Shown one piece after another: positions 24,640 to 63,960 of a DNA stretch of 64,000 bases. The position numbers and the translations under genes were made by a program. Position 1 is the stretch's first letter. Every line of letters begins with the position of its first letter. The notes under the pieces are model-generated. The model did no database searches and was not told the DNA's origin. It was given only the letters and a program-made list of their open reading frames with translations. Origin of the DNA: Embiotoca jacksoni (taxonomy: Eukaryota; Chordata; Actinopteri; Embiotocidae); assembly GCA_022577435.1 (NCBI GenBank), contig JAKOON010000013.1:17874012-17938011 (forward strand), written 5' to 3'.

Positions 24640-27411
24640 GTTGCATGGTGAAAAAATACATTTATTGGAATCTGTGTCAATGTAGAAAAAAGTGAAAATT
24701 GGCTTTAGGTTTTGTCACAGTACCACAGGTGAATGTTCCGGCAGCCGTCTGGTGAGCCGAAACCAAACCAAGCAGCAAGCTCGTTTAGGGCAGTACATCT
24801 GCTACTGATGACAACAGTGAAGGCGGCCTACACAGTGGCTTGTGATACCTCACAGACACTGAAAAGCTCCGGCTGCTCCTATAAGACACACCACCAGCGA
24901 ATACACATGTTGTACAGCAATTAACCTAGACCAATGTTCTCTCAGTGTAATGTGGGTTTGGCGGGAGAGGTTTGACTTTTTCTTTTTTTAGGTTGTGATG
25001 CAGTTACAAATCTCTTTCCAATAACTATAAAGCCAGGGCCGCTGACTGCCAGCATCCAAGGTGGCTCAAATGAGTTTGTATTGTATGATCAATTGTGGGC
25101 CAATGTTTTGTAACTCATAAGTTAGGCCCCATAATATCCCATTTTGACCCTGGAAATAACTCCAATGGCCCAGTGCAAAGCTATGAGGTTCATGCATCAT
25201 CTTTGATGTCTACCAGGACCCCTGTTTTTCACTATTCAACACCTGCCATTCAAATAAAGGGAGTATCACATGAATATTTCTCCTTTCTTCTTTGCAGAAG
25301 TCCCTTTTTTGAAATCAGATGTTTTTGTCTGAAAAAGCATTTCTATTACAACCACACTGTAAGAGACGAATTCTACTCTGGCAGGCCGAACGTTATTATG
25401 AGTAGTGCATTTCTATTTCTGATATGATAGTATAAGTCTCACAACACATGGCGAGTCTGCATACTTTATGAAGTCAACAGAGAAAAGAAAAAGGCATTTG
25501 AAAACAAAGAGGACATTTCTAAACTCAGATACTGAGTATTAACATTGAGGTCAGTTTTTTTTCCCATACAACTTTCTTTACATATAGACTTATTTTATTC
25601 TTAAATATCTTAAATCTCATATAAAATAATTCATCAGAAACGGGTTCTATATACACAGACAAGAGTGCACGAGATGGATGAAGAGGTGGTGTGCATGCTG
25701 AGGTGGTTGGCTGTGAGATTATATGCGCTGCTCGGGTGTACAGGTTTGTGTTGGCTTTTTTTCTGACGAAACGTATGACTGTTTTTGTCCGGAGCATCAA
25801 ACTCAATATCATCATTCATAAAACAAACAAGTGCTTCGAAATCAATACAGACACTCCTTTGCCTTCTCTATTTGAGTGGCAGTTCTTCAAAGAGAATGTG
25901 ACCTTGTCGGTAACAAAAGAAGCATCCGTGCTGCAACCTTGGCCTCTCCTGACACAAGTTATCGAGCAAAGCAGAACATTATGATTTTCAGGACAGGATT
26001 CGAGGATAAAACCAAAGCTTGGAGTCTTGTTCCGTGTAGGTTACCGTTGGGGAATAAAACAGGATTAATCCAAGAGTGTGGCAAAAATAATACACGGCAA
26101 AGCTGAAACATTCGAATCGAGGCAAACAATATGGATAGGCATTCATTTACACTGTTAAAATACAGCTACATACAGGCATGCATGCTTTGGGGCTTTGAGA
26201 AGACAAATTAAAAAGGGAAAAAAAAGGGATTGCGTTTGCTCAGGTTTCTGCCATGTGGCATTTTTTTTTTAGCTAACGCTGAATGAGATTCAAATGTTGT
26301 TTTTAAAAAAAAAGTATTTTCATTAGGAGGGAAAATAGTAGGACATCAGTGATAGGCAGGTTTCCCAACGTGATGTTTAAGCAGCTTGTTTTTTTTTTTT
26401 TTTTCAAGAGTGTTTGATTTGATATTGTCACATGAAGCGTGTGCAAGCGGAGCTGAAGAGGATATAAAAAAAAAAACTAAAAAAACCGCTGACTTGTTTG
26501 GCAATGAAGTCGCTGTGAGGACCTGGCTCTGTGTGGCACAGGGCTAATAAAAACTGACTCGTTGACACCAACTACCGCTTGGCAACGGCCCGGCGGTTGC
26601 TGTTGGTGCACCTGTTATTTACTTCTCTCAAGAAAATAATGAAAAAAAAGAAAGGGAAACACTACAGTGAAGACATCATATAAGACAGCATGATCAATAC
26701 CAACCTGGATAAGAGGATGCTTAATTTTCTGTTGCTTTGATTTTCTCACAACTTTAACTGGCATCCATGCGTCTCTGGCAAGCGACAGTATCTTTGTATA
26801 TTATTTAGAAAATCTCTGGTAGATATTCACAGTTGATTGACTGGATGGCAAAAATACCCATGAAGTCTAAAATTGCTGGTTTAGTCATCTAAAACATGGA
26901 TGCCGAGAGTTATTTAAAGTACTGGAGGTCGAATGTCATCGGAGATTAAGTTGATGGATTCAAAGTGTTAAAAAAAATAAAAAATCTTGCCACTTGTTGA
27001 GCACTACCACACATATTCATACGTACGACCATTCATTTTCTGGTATATATATATATAGAGAGAGATAGGTCTGTAGTAATATGGAAACAGTGGAAATACC
27101 TTCAATTACATCTGATGGTATGATGTGACGCACATTTCACAAACTCTTTGTGATGGAGGAGATTCTGTTTCTATCTATGGATGCTCCTCAGGAAACATTT
27201 GCATGACGTCAGATTTCTGTACAGTAAAACAGCACATAAAAACATGAGGACATTGAAATAAAAATATCCCACGCTGATTGTGATGTTTAAAATGTTATTC
27301 AGTTCTCTCTCTCTTTTTTTTTTTTTTTTTATTTTAAAAAGGGAGGTGAAGGTTTATTTTGGCAGGACGAGGCAGTGGTGCTGCCAGCGTCCCCTGTTTC
27401 TCCTTCCCGCA
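24640..27411 (-). other. adgra1: Probable long 3' UTR of ADGRA1
   Basis: The sequence after the ADGRA1 stop (27412-27414) is AT-rich, has no recognised repeat family and contains several short AATAAA-type words on the minus strand, the nearest about 55 bp after the stop (near 27354). A well-placed signal at 24661-24666 marks the longest plausible end. Extent is inferred; shorter UTRs are possible. Confidence 0.4.
24661..24666 (-). terminator. Candidate polyadenylation signal (AATAAA)
   Basis: The minus strand reads CCAATAAATGTATTTTTTCA, with a CA cleavage-like dinucleotide about 12-15 bases after the hexamer. It is the best of several AATAAA words downstream of the ADGRA1 stop. Confidence 0.35.
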
Positions 27412-54052
<26,641 letters not shown>

Positions 54053-55560
54053 CTGAGGTAGAAGACGAGAAAGACAAAAAAACAAAATGGAGATCAGACA
54101 AAAGGCATCATAAATACAGTATCATAAAAACAAAACAATCAGTGAGCAGGAGCGGTGACAGCGTTTCCAACAATCCACCTGAAGACGGGGGATGATAAAG
54201 CTCTCCATATGCACGGGCACAATATACTGCGCCGACGAGATATGCAGGCGAAATACAAATGAGTGTCAAGGAAATGTCTTCGAGTTAGAGCGCTGTCCAA
54301 ATCAGCATAAAAGAGTAACAGCCCTGTCGAGCGAATGCTCTTCCTCCCCCACTCACCCTTTGCATTTACATTTTGCATTCCAGGCATTTAGCTGACACTC
54401 TTAGCCGCGGCGACTCAATGCAACAATAGCATACGCTTCCTAGTCTGCCGGCATTAAGAGCAAAACAAGAATGGAGAGGAGCCAGGCAAACAGAAAAAAA
54501 AGTTGCTTTTTGTGTCTAAAAGACGTATCGCTAACAGACATTAAGCCCTTACCAACATCACAGTCCATGTGCTTTGTAATTTATTGTACAAGGAGTCTGC
54601 AGACAGACTTTTTGCAGCTCTTGCAGCTCCCAGTGTGACAACCTAAAACTCTCAGACTACGGGCAACTTTGCAGCAGGGAGAACGGGGGAAGTTGAGCCA
54701 CCCTTTGCTACTTGGAAACTACAGATAAAATTGGTCATGTGACCACACATTTTTTTGAATAATCATCTATTTAATCACCCTGTGATAGAGAAAGGCCCCT
54801 GGATTTTTTTGTTTTGTTTTCTGTTCAAGAGAGTCATGATTCTAATTTCTGAACAATAACAGAAAAGTTTAAAAGAATCTCATGTGTTAGTGCTGCACTG
54901 TTACCATGATGCTAACTCTAAACTGTTGAATGATAAAAGTTTGTTAAAATGGCAAGAGTGGGGTAATTTCTGCCAAAAGGCCTGGGGAAAGTTGAGCCAG
55001 TTCCCCTAATTATGATTATTATTATCAAAGTATTATACAAGTAAAGTATTAATTCCACACTTCATTCTTACTTTTTATCACCAAAATGATGTGAATTTTA
55101 GACCAAAATCCATCTTTTTTAAACAGAGGACCGACAAGGCTTCAACTCCACAGGTGCTACTGTGTGCAGGTCAGTTTCTATTTCCCCTGTAAATTAGCAG
55201 CTATTTCAGTTTGCACAAATGCAGCCACCTCCATTGAATTGCTTTTACTTCGACACGTCATTATGAGATGAAAATGTGCAGTTTTACTTCGACATAAGCA
55301 GTCGTACAATTTACCCCCACGTGGCTCAGCTTACGCTCTGCTTGGCTTTGCTTTTTATTTTTGTAAAGTAATGTTATGAAAACTGTTCATTAAGTGATAA
55401 TGAAGGGATGCGCCACACCTTGAAATATTTGTACATATTTTAGTTGGCATTATTGTCATTGTGTCACTTTTAAGATGCCTCAAGGAAAATGCTTTCCCAG
55501 TTCTTCCTACTTCAATTTATCACTGTATCTGTGAGCTTTAGAGATAAAACTGTGTTCACT
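54053..55560. other. Sequence upstream of the TM1 exon, nothing recognised
   Basis: Its first bases are the acceptor tract of the TM1 exon. No exon ending in ATG with a convincing donor was identified. The best weak candidate is ATG|GTAACAG at 54903-54905 on the minus strand. Confidence 0.3.
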
Positions 55561-55564
55561 CCTC

Positions 55565-55870
55565 CTGCACTCGGCCGCCCTCGCCCCGTGCCACAGACAG
55601 GTGCGGAGCCAACGGTGACGTCAACAATCGCCCTCCGTCATGTCGACGCTGCTAAATAAAGCACACCTTATCTCCATAACCCCGCCAGCTCTGTGTGTGA
55701 GTGTGCATCTGCGAGAGTGATCCACATACATGCTGTCTGACTCCATCATTGTCTCGGTGAGTAGCCGAGTGGGATATTCTCAGGCCGTGATCACCCGAAG
55801 GCTGACGAGCCTGTCAGGGCCCGCGAAGGGGTCGTGACCTGCAACTGAGCACTTATAAGCACAGTTGTGG
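55565..55870 (-). promoter_or_regulatory. GC-rich segment with a full CRE, candidate ADGRA1 promoter or 5' exon
   Basis: A locally GC- and CpG-rich patch 1.5 kb upstream of the TM1 exon contains a palindromic TGACGTCA (55616-55623), the CREB/ATF consensus, beside CCGTGCCACAGACAGGTGCG. For a brain-expressed receptor this would suit a promoter near the missing first exon. No transcript evidence is available from sequence. Confidence 0.3.
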
Positions 55871-58800
55871 AAAAATGGCCCGAGCTGAGATGGAAACTTT
55901 CGGGTACGGGACATTGGAGAGATGCAGAGCAGGAGACACTCAGTCTAGCCACATCACTGAGTTTAATAAGCCTTTCCTGTGTATCTAAAAAAGGAAAGTG
56001 AGCTGAAGTTGTTTATTCAAGTTGTGAATCGAATTGAGTGCAATGTGACCTTTAAATATGCAAATTATTTAGTCGACAGATGTAGTTGTGCCACTTTCCA
56101 GATATCACTTATCTTTCCTTAGATTAGATGTATTCTTAAAATTGGTTTTCATTTTTTTGTTAACTTGTTTTTTGTCATCTTTAAATTTAGAATACATTTC
56201 CTCTGAAGTACTAAAATATGTTTTAACAAAAACTCACAAGAGCCTAGTGAAGTCATACAATGAGGAGCCAAAACATTATGATCTGCAGTGATTATAGACC
56301 CTTGTAGTCACTCTGTATCTGACTTCTTCATCCAATAACACTCTGTTGCTGGTACTTTGTTACTAGTATGGTTTGTAGTGATTTGCAAAGAAGCTCTTTT
56401 TGAAGTTCAGAATCAAATCAGAGCATTTAAAAGATCGTTCATTGAATTGTTCAGTGCTTGACCAGAGCTCCGACCACATAGTTCCACTCACTGAACTGAA
56501 ACACAACTGTATGGTGTGGATTTCCAGCTTCTAGAACTAAAGTGACTTGATGAACACGCCAAACTCTGTTTATAATGCTTGATATTTAAAAAAAATTCCT
56601 CACTTAATATCAAAGATGAAAGCTGGTTTTTAGTGACTTTTATGCCCTTTTTACCGATCTTCAGTTCACCATTACTCTTGAACCTGTTGGATTTGATTCT
56701 AGCAGTTTGAGCTGCTGAGTATCACTCACACTCACTGTAGCGTACATTCATTGAACATACACGGTTACCTCACAGTGAAAGGATGTGAGACAGTGAGCTA
56801 CAGCAGCACCACTGAGTCTATTCAATCTTTGCTCATACAGCATGCCTAACATTCAATATACTTGAAGGTGTTTGCATTGTGTCCATGTGGCTTTGTAAGT
56901 GTATCCCCTGTAGCAATGAGGGCACTGACAAATACAAAAAATAAGCTAAACCATAGACATAAAGTTTTATTTAAATGATTTAACTAAAAATCTTCAGCTA
57001 TCAGAGTAAGAAAGGTCACTGAATGAACAACTGCATTGTTTATCTTACTCCAGGGTAGCCTACAGTGGCTTTATCAGAGGTTTTTGACTGACAGCAGATG
57101 ACTGATGAGAGAATGAGACAACATGAAAACAGTTGGAGGTATTAAACCAAAACATTAAGCTGTAAGATGCTAAAATGCACTGTAGAGATGGGGCCAACTT
57201 AGGACTCTGGTGAAAATTCTCTGTGGGTTTGTCATTGGTAGCGACAACACAGTCATGATCTTAACAGAAATGAAGAAGAACAGCTTTAACACCAACCATA
57301 ATATCACTGAAAAACTATTATTGGCTAACTTTGAAAAGTGTTGGAAGAAAAATCAGCAAGAACACAGATTTTTAAAAATACAGACAAACAGTATTCAACT
57401 TTGCAGCTTATAGCTTGGACAGAAGGGAAGAAGTGGAGAAAAGTCTGCAATTAGACATATATCGGACAGAAAATAGATTTAAAAAAAGGTCCTTTAGGGG
57501 AAAAACCCCAACATGAAAAACATTAAAATTCCAACAGCTTCACATAATTTGCTAAAGACTTTGAGGGGATGATTTATTTAGAATTGTCCTCGTCATGGGA
57601 GGACAATGAAAACTAGTGTTCATTACAGCTCAATGAATTGATGCTGCCGAAAAAAGAAAAAAAAATCTTGGCCTGAAGCATCAGAAATCCTGCTGAACTG
57701 AAGCTTTCAAGTCAGTAAGCTGATTTATGTACTTACAGAGCAAACAGCACCTCATAGGAGTTTAGATCATGAAAAATGCAATCCCACACAAACTTTTCAA
57801 CTTATCTAAAGGTCAAAGCAAAAACATTTCCTGAGGAATCAGTTACTGCATTGGAAAAAACGAAAACATGCTTCAGCATATTGAGGGGTTAAATGGGATG
57901 CTAAGTGTCACATGATGAGTGATGGCAGCTCCGGTTTAATGGCTTTAGGTGTTAGGGAGGAAGTCTAACGGTCTCCTGGGACATATTATCATCATCACCG
58001 GGCTTACAATGTTGGCTGAGAATGTCAGTCTATAGCCAGCCGAGTCTTTAACCACTTCTCACCCAACAAATAGAGCTCACGGGCCCACAGATGTGTGCTG
58101 AGCTGCTTTTAACATAATCCATACAATGTCATGCATCTTCGAGGTGTCTAAGTAGTATATTGACACTGCATTGATCAACACTAGCTGAGTAGCAACTTTT
58201 AATGCTATTAGTAGTTACAAACAATTTTTAGGAGAATTGACAGTATTTCATAATTCATGCATTAATTTAAGGCATCATCCACCATCTTTTCAAGCTTTTG
58301 GATTTCCAATCAGCATCTCAGTTTCTGTTTAACATGGCAGTGTGCCACGGTACTGTCCATTAACACCACAGACGAAAATTAAGCAATTCCAGCACACATG
58401 CCAGCATTTTTGTACATGCCTAATTTGTTAACTGTCTCCCAGTGTATGCACTTGATACTTGAAACACATTTGGAATTAGCACTATGCAAATTGGATGCTG
58501 ATTAAAAGCCTAAAAGCTCTGCTAACACCAGAATGTACTGTTCCCAGCACCCAGCCGAACCAAGTCTGATAAACATCACCATCTCAGCTGAGCTGTTGAC
58601 AGAGGAGCTTAAAATCAGGTGTTACTAAAGCTGAACAACCAGGAGAGGTCTTCATATCTGATCCGGGATAGGACATCTGAATACGGGGCATGCTGAGGTC
58701 CGGATTTACTGCTGTACCAGACAATTTCAGTAATGAGTCAAGGGATTACATATTATTTTAAATAAATGAATGAAAGAAAAGTATTATTATTGTTATCATT

Positions 58801-59440
58801 ACATCAGAAAATCACTCAACACTTTAATTTCTTTCTATTCTGTGATGACTATATATTTTTTAAAATAGAGTTGAAACAATTTGTTGATTAGTTAATCAGC
58901 AGCCAAACAATCTGCAGTAAATTTGACAATCCTTTAATCCTAAACGAAACAGCACCAATTTTGGTTGACAACATGAGCAATTTCTTCCCTATTTTCCAAT
59001 ACTTTATACATCAAATGCTTAATTAGTTATTTGAAAAATTATTGAAAAATGAATTGTCAATAAAAATGTCCATTAATTGCAGTCCTAAGTGAAAACTTAG
59101 ATCCTGGAGCTGAAGTTTTATCAGTCGTTTTGTATTTCAAAACCTCCAAATTGAATGTATTTCTTTGTTAGGAGAGTTTGGTCGTCAAGGTGACAATACT
59201 AAATCGTGGTGAAATGCTGTTGTTCATCATGTGGCACTAATTCAACATATTAGCACATTCCGCCACCCACCGAATGCAAGATGGTGCCTGCTGAAGCACG
59301 TCACTGCTTGCTCCTCCCACACCCGGCGTTATCTACTACGTTCTTTAGCCGTCACAGTTGTTTTAAATGTGCAGGGACATACGTGCTGACACGCAGCAGA
59401 GAAACATTACTGGAGTCTGAGTTGGATTAGCTTTTGGAAC
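55871..59440. other. AT-rich upstream DNA, no gene recognised
   Basis: No exon, RNA gene or transposase motif was recognised on either strand. A repeat-free block near 57930-58060 has mixed composition but no further support. Confidence 0.35.
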
Positions 59441-59999
59441 CAGACTCTATTTAAGGCCAAGTGGCACCAGCATCGAGTGAAAACCACAGTCAAGGGAAGG
59501 ATTGACTACAGCAGAGTAGAGGCAAGAGAGGTGCATGCTAGGCTGAAGGCAAGAGATAGCCGGACACTGGAACCCAGCCTACTGCCAGCGAATGAGTGTT
59601 CTCTCGATAACAAGCTCGTCATGCTCAGGTCCAGGATTTCCAGAAAATGCGAAGGGAAATCCTGAAAGGAACCGGACAGCGGTGACGGCCCCTTATAAGG
59701 CAGCTCCATGCCCTCACTTCTGAAGGTCTAAACACATGTCCAGCATTTAGAAAAATCCTCAAGTCAGCCCCTCCAGTGGGGAATTGTGTTAAAGTGTGCA
59801 CTGAAGACACAGATCAGGTTCTATAGGACTGTTTTGACAGAACTAATTGCGAAGTGTTTAAAGCTGTTGCCATTCAAGAGGACTGTACTGTAGATCTAGA
59901 GGAATACACTATGGGGGTAACCAGCTACATGAGTAGTTGCGCTAAGAACACTGTACCCACAAAAATGCATCCAGACATATTCCATCAAAAGCCCTTTGA

Positions 60000-61400
60000 A
60001 TAACTGAGATGTGGTCTTTGCTGCGCACCTGTTCCACAGCATTTACCTCTGGGGACACTGAGGAACAGGTCACTGAGGTCAGGTATGGCCTATCTACAGC
60101 CATCAAGGAAGCAAAGAGACAATACAGACAGAAGCTGGACTGCTAGTACAACACTGCCGATCACTATCAACGGCTATCACACTCTGCCAGGTGAGGTGAA
60201 TGATTTCTTTGCCCACTTTGAAGCCCTCAGAACTGAGCCACAAAGGAGCGTTGTGGTAATGGGAGCGCATGGAGCGCATCATTCACAGTCTAACTGGCAG
60301 AAGTGAGCAAGACCCAGATGAGTATCAATTCACGCCAAGCAGCTGGCCTAGACAACATCCCCGGGTGGGCACTCAGCTTCCTCAATCAAGGTGGCTGATG
60401 TCTTTGCAGACATATTTGTGTCACTCTCACAAGCCACAGTACCCACCTGTTTCGAGACAACCTCGATCATCCACCTCCCCGAGTAGCTCAGTCACCTGTC
60501 TCAATGAATACCCTTGCACTGACGACAATTGTGGTGGATGGCATACAATGTTTGTCATGACACACATCAAAACGGGCACAGCGGACACCTTCAGTCCTCT
60601 CTGCTTATGTCCAAACAGGTCCGCAGAGGACTGACCATGGTCGCAACTGACCACAAGGTCCGTACACTCAGATCTTTGTGACTGGGTCCTGGACTTTCTA
60701 AGAGGAGGATCTGAGTCTGTCAAAATAAGCAACTGAACATCCAGCATTCAAACCATAAACACAGGAGCCCCCCACGGCCACCTGCTCTACACTTTCTTCT
60801 TGTACGAGTGTGTGGCCTCCAAGACCACCAGCAGTGTCATCAAATTCGCTGATGATACTACAATAATGGGACTGATCACTGGAGGTGATGAGACAGTGTA
60901 GAGAAGGGAGGTGGAAGATCTGACAGCATGGTACCACGACAAAAATATTATCTTAACATCGAGGAGACTAAAGAAATGATTTTGATCCAAGACGGGGGAG
61001 GGAACAACATACACCACTACACATGGTGGTGGGGGGGGGGGGGGCAGTGGTAGAGAGGGGGAGCACCTTTGGATTCAGCGAGGATCTCACCTGGTCTCAC
61101 AATATGTCTCAAATGGTAAAGAAGTCAAACCAACATTTGTATGCCCTAAGAAGGCTGAGGGAGTTCAGCATACCAGCTAAAATTCTCAGCAACCTTTATA
61201 TGGGTACCATCGAGAGAACTCTCAGCACCGACACCACAGGGTGGTTTGGGAACTGCTCTGTACAGATTGGCAAAGCTCTCCAGAGGGTGGTGAAGACTGG
61301 AGGACACGACCCACTCGCCAAACACAACCTCTTCACACTCCTACCATCAGGGAGATGAACCACTAGACTCAGGAACAGCTTCTGTGCACCGGCCATCAGA
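60000..61400 (+). pseudogene. Reverse transcriptase ORF remnant of the L2-like LINE
   Basis: The RT domain is read in several frames. The FADD active site is intact, but stops precede and follow it (for example TAG near 60899). The best-preserved part is the C-terminal 110 codons (61023-61358), which retain SEDLTWSHNMS, LYALRRLREF and GNCSVQIGKALQRVV. Its opening is distorted by a G homopolymer at 61030-61044 that probably altered the frame. Confidence 0.75.
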
Positions 61401-61418
61401 CTTGTGAATGAATGACCA

Positions 61419-61419
<1 letters not shown>

Positions 61420-61474
<55 letters not shown>
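61420..61474. repeat. (CA)n microsatellite in LINE 3' region
   Basis: Pure CA tract directly after the LINE stop region; followed by an (AT)n tract at 61519-61546. Confidence 0.96.
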
Positions 61475-61475
<1 letters not shown>

Positions 61476-61679
61476 ATCAGTCAATGTCTTCATTTGCTCA
61501 GTACAGCCTTCCTCATAAATAAATATATATATATATATATATATAATATACTCTTTTTTTGTTCATTTTAATACATATGTTTATTATTTTGTTTTTGGCT
61601 GAAACGGAAGAAACGCAGAATGAGAGTGTCACCACTTGTTTACTAAGCGTATGACAATAAAAACTCTTTAATCTTGAAG

Positions 61680-62560
61680 ACCTTTAGCACAGAGATGTGC
61701 GCTAAACAATGTTTCAAGCAGAAGTGCTGGTGGATTTGGCAGCTTCCAGATCAGCTAAAGAACGACAGCAGTCGCCTAAAGGTTTGAGAAGAAGAGGACT
61801 GGCAGGGAGACTGGCTGAAAGTGAAAGCACAACAACCCATCTTCAACAACTACAACAGAGGTACAATCCCTTGTGCAAGGAACAGCTGCTCAGAGGCCAA
61901 AAGTGGAGGAACTGACATTTTATGGGATACATACAGTATACAGCAGCATAGTATGAAAAGTGAAGAAGGGCAAAGCTGCAAAAGAACATGCTTGCTCAGC
62001 AGAACCCTCCCCTGGATAAATAAAGGTTCAAAAAGGCCGTGCAGCAGGCAGACATTGGGGGGAAAAAAGACAGTGGAAGAAAGGGAGAAGGATGAAGGGA
62101 GACTGTCCCTTTCAGCAGATGAACTGGCCCAGAGAAAAATGGCGAGGTGGACTACAGGGTGCCCTGAACAAATTGTTCATATGGCTCCATAGAAGCAGCG
62201 TTTGTGGTCCTGGGGTGATGTGAGGTGAACTGCAGAGCTCAGAAGGGAAGGCTTAACTGAGATGAATGCACAATATACTGTACAGTATACTGAACACTGC
62301 CTCAAGTACAATATCTTTTCACCTGAAGTTGTTGTTTTCCAATGAAGACCTTTCTCTGAAGCAAAATTATATATCTGTGCCTCTCAATGTCTACTCCTCC
62401 TGAGTTTTACATGGACTATATTTAAGTTATGTATAGATCTCCCTGCGCTGTGCAACAGATACAGCCGGTGAAGTTGCAATTCCCTCGCTGACCTGGCTGT
62501 CACGATGACTGATAGACTATTGGCGTAGCTCGCAGCGTGCTCTGAACAACTCTTTCCTGT
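61680..62560. other. Noncoding DNA, nothing recognised
   Basis: Two overlapping open frames of 68 and 123 codons (61709-62192) have no recognisable domain or splice context. The stretch is purine-rich and could be an unclassified repeat. Confidence 0.3.
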
Positions 62561-62779
62561 TGTACTTTTCCTCGCAGAATGTCACCCGGGGACAACAGCA
62601 GCCAGCTTCAAATGTGATTCCTCCACTCCAGTTATTATCATTATTGCTATCATATCACATCACACCACTGTGGCCACTTTATTACCGTGTCTGTGCAGCA
62701 GGGCAATGCGACTCTGACAGTGCAATTCATTACAGCCAGTCAACTTTATGACCATACAGGGTAGTTTAGTTTTAGCCCA

Positions 62780-63130
62780 ATCTGGATTAGCACTGGCATG
62801 TTAGGTCTGAACATGCCTCCATTGTGGCCCGGCCTCAGCAGCTAAACATGCCCGTGATCCCCTGTTTGTGTTGTAGTTACATCTTTAATCCAGGATCCTG
62901 CGTCCCCATGCCAAAATCAGATTACCAGAGTCAATTAAACTTGATCCATAATCTCACACCGGCACAGTGGGTGCAAGGTTATCAGGCCTGCAAAATAAAA
63001 TAGGACAAGTACACTGCTGATCTCTGATATGCTACACGCTCAGTGATGGTAATGATGATGAATTGCAACAACACTTATGCAACCTACATGCAAATAATTC
63101 CTAGATTCATGCAAATTTAAGGCGTTTGGG
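62780..63130. promoter_or_regulatory. Candidate conserved noncoding element
   Basis: A repeat-free block with GGATTAGCACTGGCATGTTA, CAATTAAACTTGATCCATAA and repeated ATGCAAAT octamer-type words (ATGCAAATAATTCC, CATGCAAATTTAA near 63088-63120). The octamer and homeobox words are directly visible; conservation is inferred. Confidence 0.3.
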
Positions 63131-63289
63131 TTTTAATTGATGCTTTTGAGAGTGCAGAATCTGTAGGCCCATCTGTGATATATGTCCCCGCAAATGTTCC
63201 CCTTCCCCTGTTGTAATCACACTGGTGCACGCAAGAATGCACAAACAATGTGGGAAAGAGGGGAGAGGAAGGGAGTGAGAGGAAAACAA

Positions 63290-63520
63290 AATTAAAATCC
63301 TCTAGTGAACAGCCCGCGGCTGCCGGCTCCCAGCTCCCATCCAGCACTGTATTTTATCATCCTTGAGTGGCCGCGCCAACTCCGGAGCAGAACTGGAGTG
63401 AGTGTGCAAATCAAACCCGCTCCGGCTCGCCCGTACATACAGGATAACAGCGAGAGGGACAGCGGCGGGACAGAATAACCTCCGGACTGGACGACAGTCA
63501 GAGATAATGGTCATACACCA
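63290..63520 (-). promoter_or_regulatory. GC-rich block, candidate distal promoter or 5' exon
   Basis: A CpG-containing patch (CCCGCGGCTGCCGGCTCCC, GGCCGCGCCAACTCCGG) stands out from the AT-rich flank. The minus strand has an open frame of 70 codons with no known domain. It could carry an ADGRA1 5' UTR exon or belong to an unseen neighbour. Confidence 0.25.
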
Positions 63521-63779
63521 TTAACGAGGGTCATCAGTGTTTCAGCTGTGCCTTGTGGCTGTCACTCAGCTAGTAGCTTTGAGATACGGTCACACTCGTA
63601 ATCAGCACCTCAACCGGCCGATGTTCAAACAAGGCCCACTGCTAACCGAGTAATCAAATCACATGGAATCAAGTACACATCCGTCAAATCAACAAACATT
63701 ACGAGCTGATGAGGAACCTCGCCGCAATAAAAAGATGAAGCCCCTCTAGATGAGCACCGTCATCTGACGCACAGACATA

Positions 63780-63960
63780 TCAGTCGAGCTGTATTTATCT
63801 CCTCTATCATCAAGGGGGCATTGTTTCATTAGCATTAATTTATCCAGAGCCTCAGATTAGAAGTGTTGTATTTAGCTTCCAGCTATTCAAATGCCTATAC
63901 AGAAGTTATTGTAATTGCTGTTCTGTGCAGATATTTAAAGCGTGACTATCAAATAAATGG
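63780..63960. promoter_or_regulatory. Candidate conserved noncoding element at the right edge
   Basis: TTTCATTAGCATTAATTTAT, AGCTTCCAGCTATTCAAATG and TTATTGTAATTGCTG form a dense homeobox-type block with no repeats and no open frame. Called on appearance only. Confidence 0.3.

Larger units (their letters stand above)
59470..61679 (+). mobile_element. Degraded L2/Rex-like non-LTR retrotransposon (LINE)
   Basis: It starts with an endonuclease-start-like segment (LLPANECSLDNKLVMLRSRI, about 59577-59640), and most of the endonuclease is missing. Then come CFDRTNCEVFKAVA and EEYTMGVTSYMSSC (about 59830-59960), IKEAKRQYRQKLD, VNDFFAHFEAL, the reverse transcriptase box KFADDTTIMGLITGGDET (FADD at 60845-60856) and the C-terminal KALQRVVKT and LFTLLPSGR blocks (61272-61358). 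The 3' tail ends TGACAATAAAAACTCTTTAA followed by TCTTGAAG, the terminus usual for these elements. A CA tract and an AT tract interrupt the tail. Multiple stops and shifts mean it is dead. Confidence 0.8.

Noticed and set aside
54903..54905. ATG followed by GTAACAG as the ADGRA1 start-codon exon
   Set aside because: The donor is weak and the sequence upstream on the minus strand shows no 5' UTR-like features; kept only as a low-grade candidate.
60085..60634. Plus-strand frames of 73 and 121 codons as separate genes
   Set aside because: They are pieces of the frameshifted L2-like LINE open reading frame.
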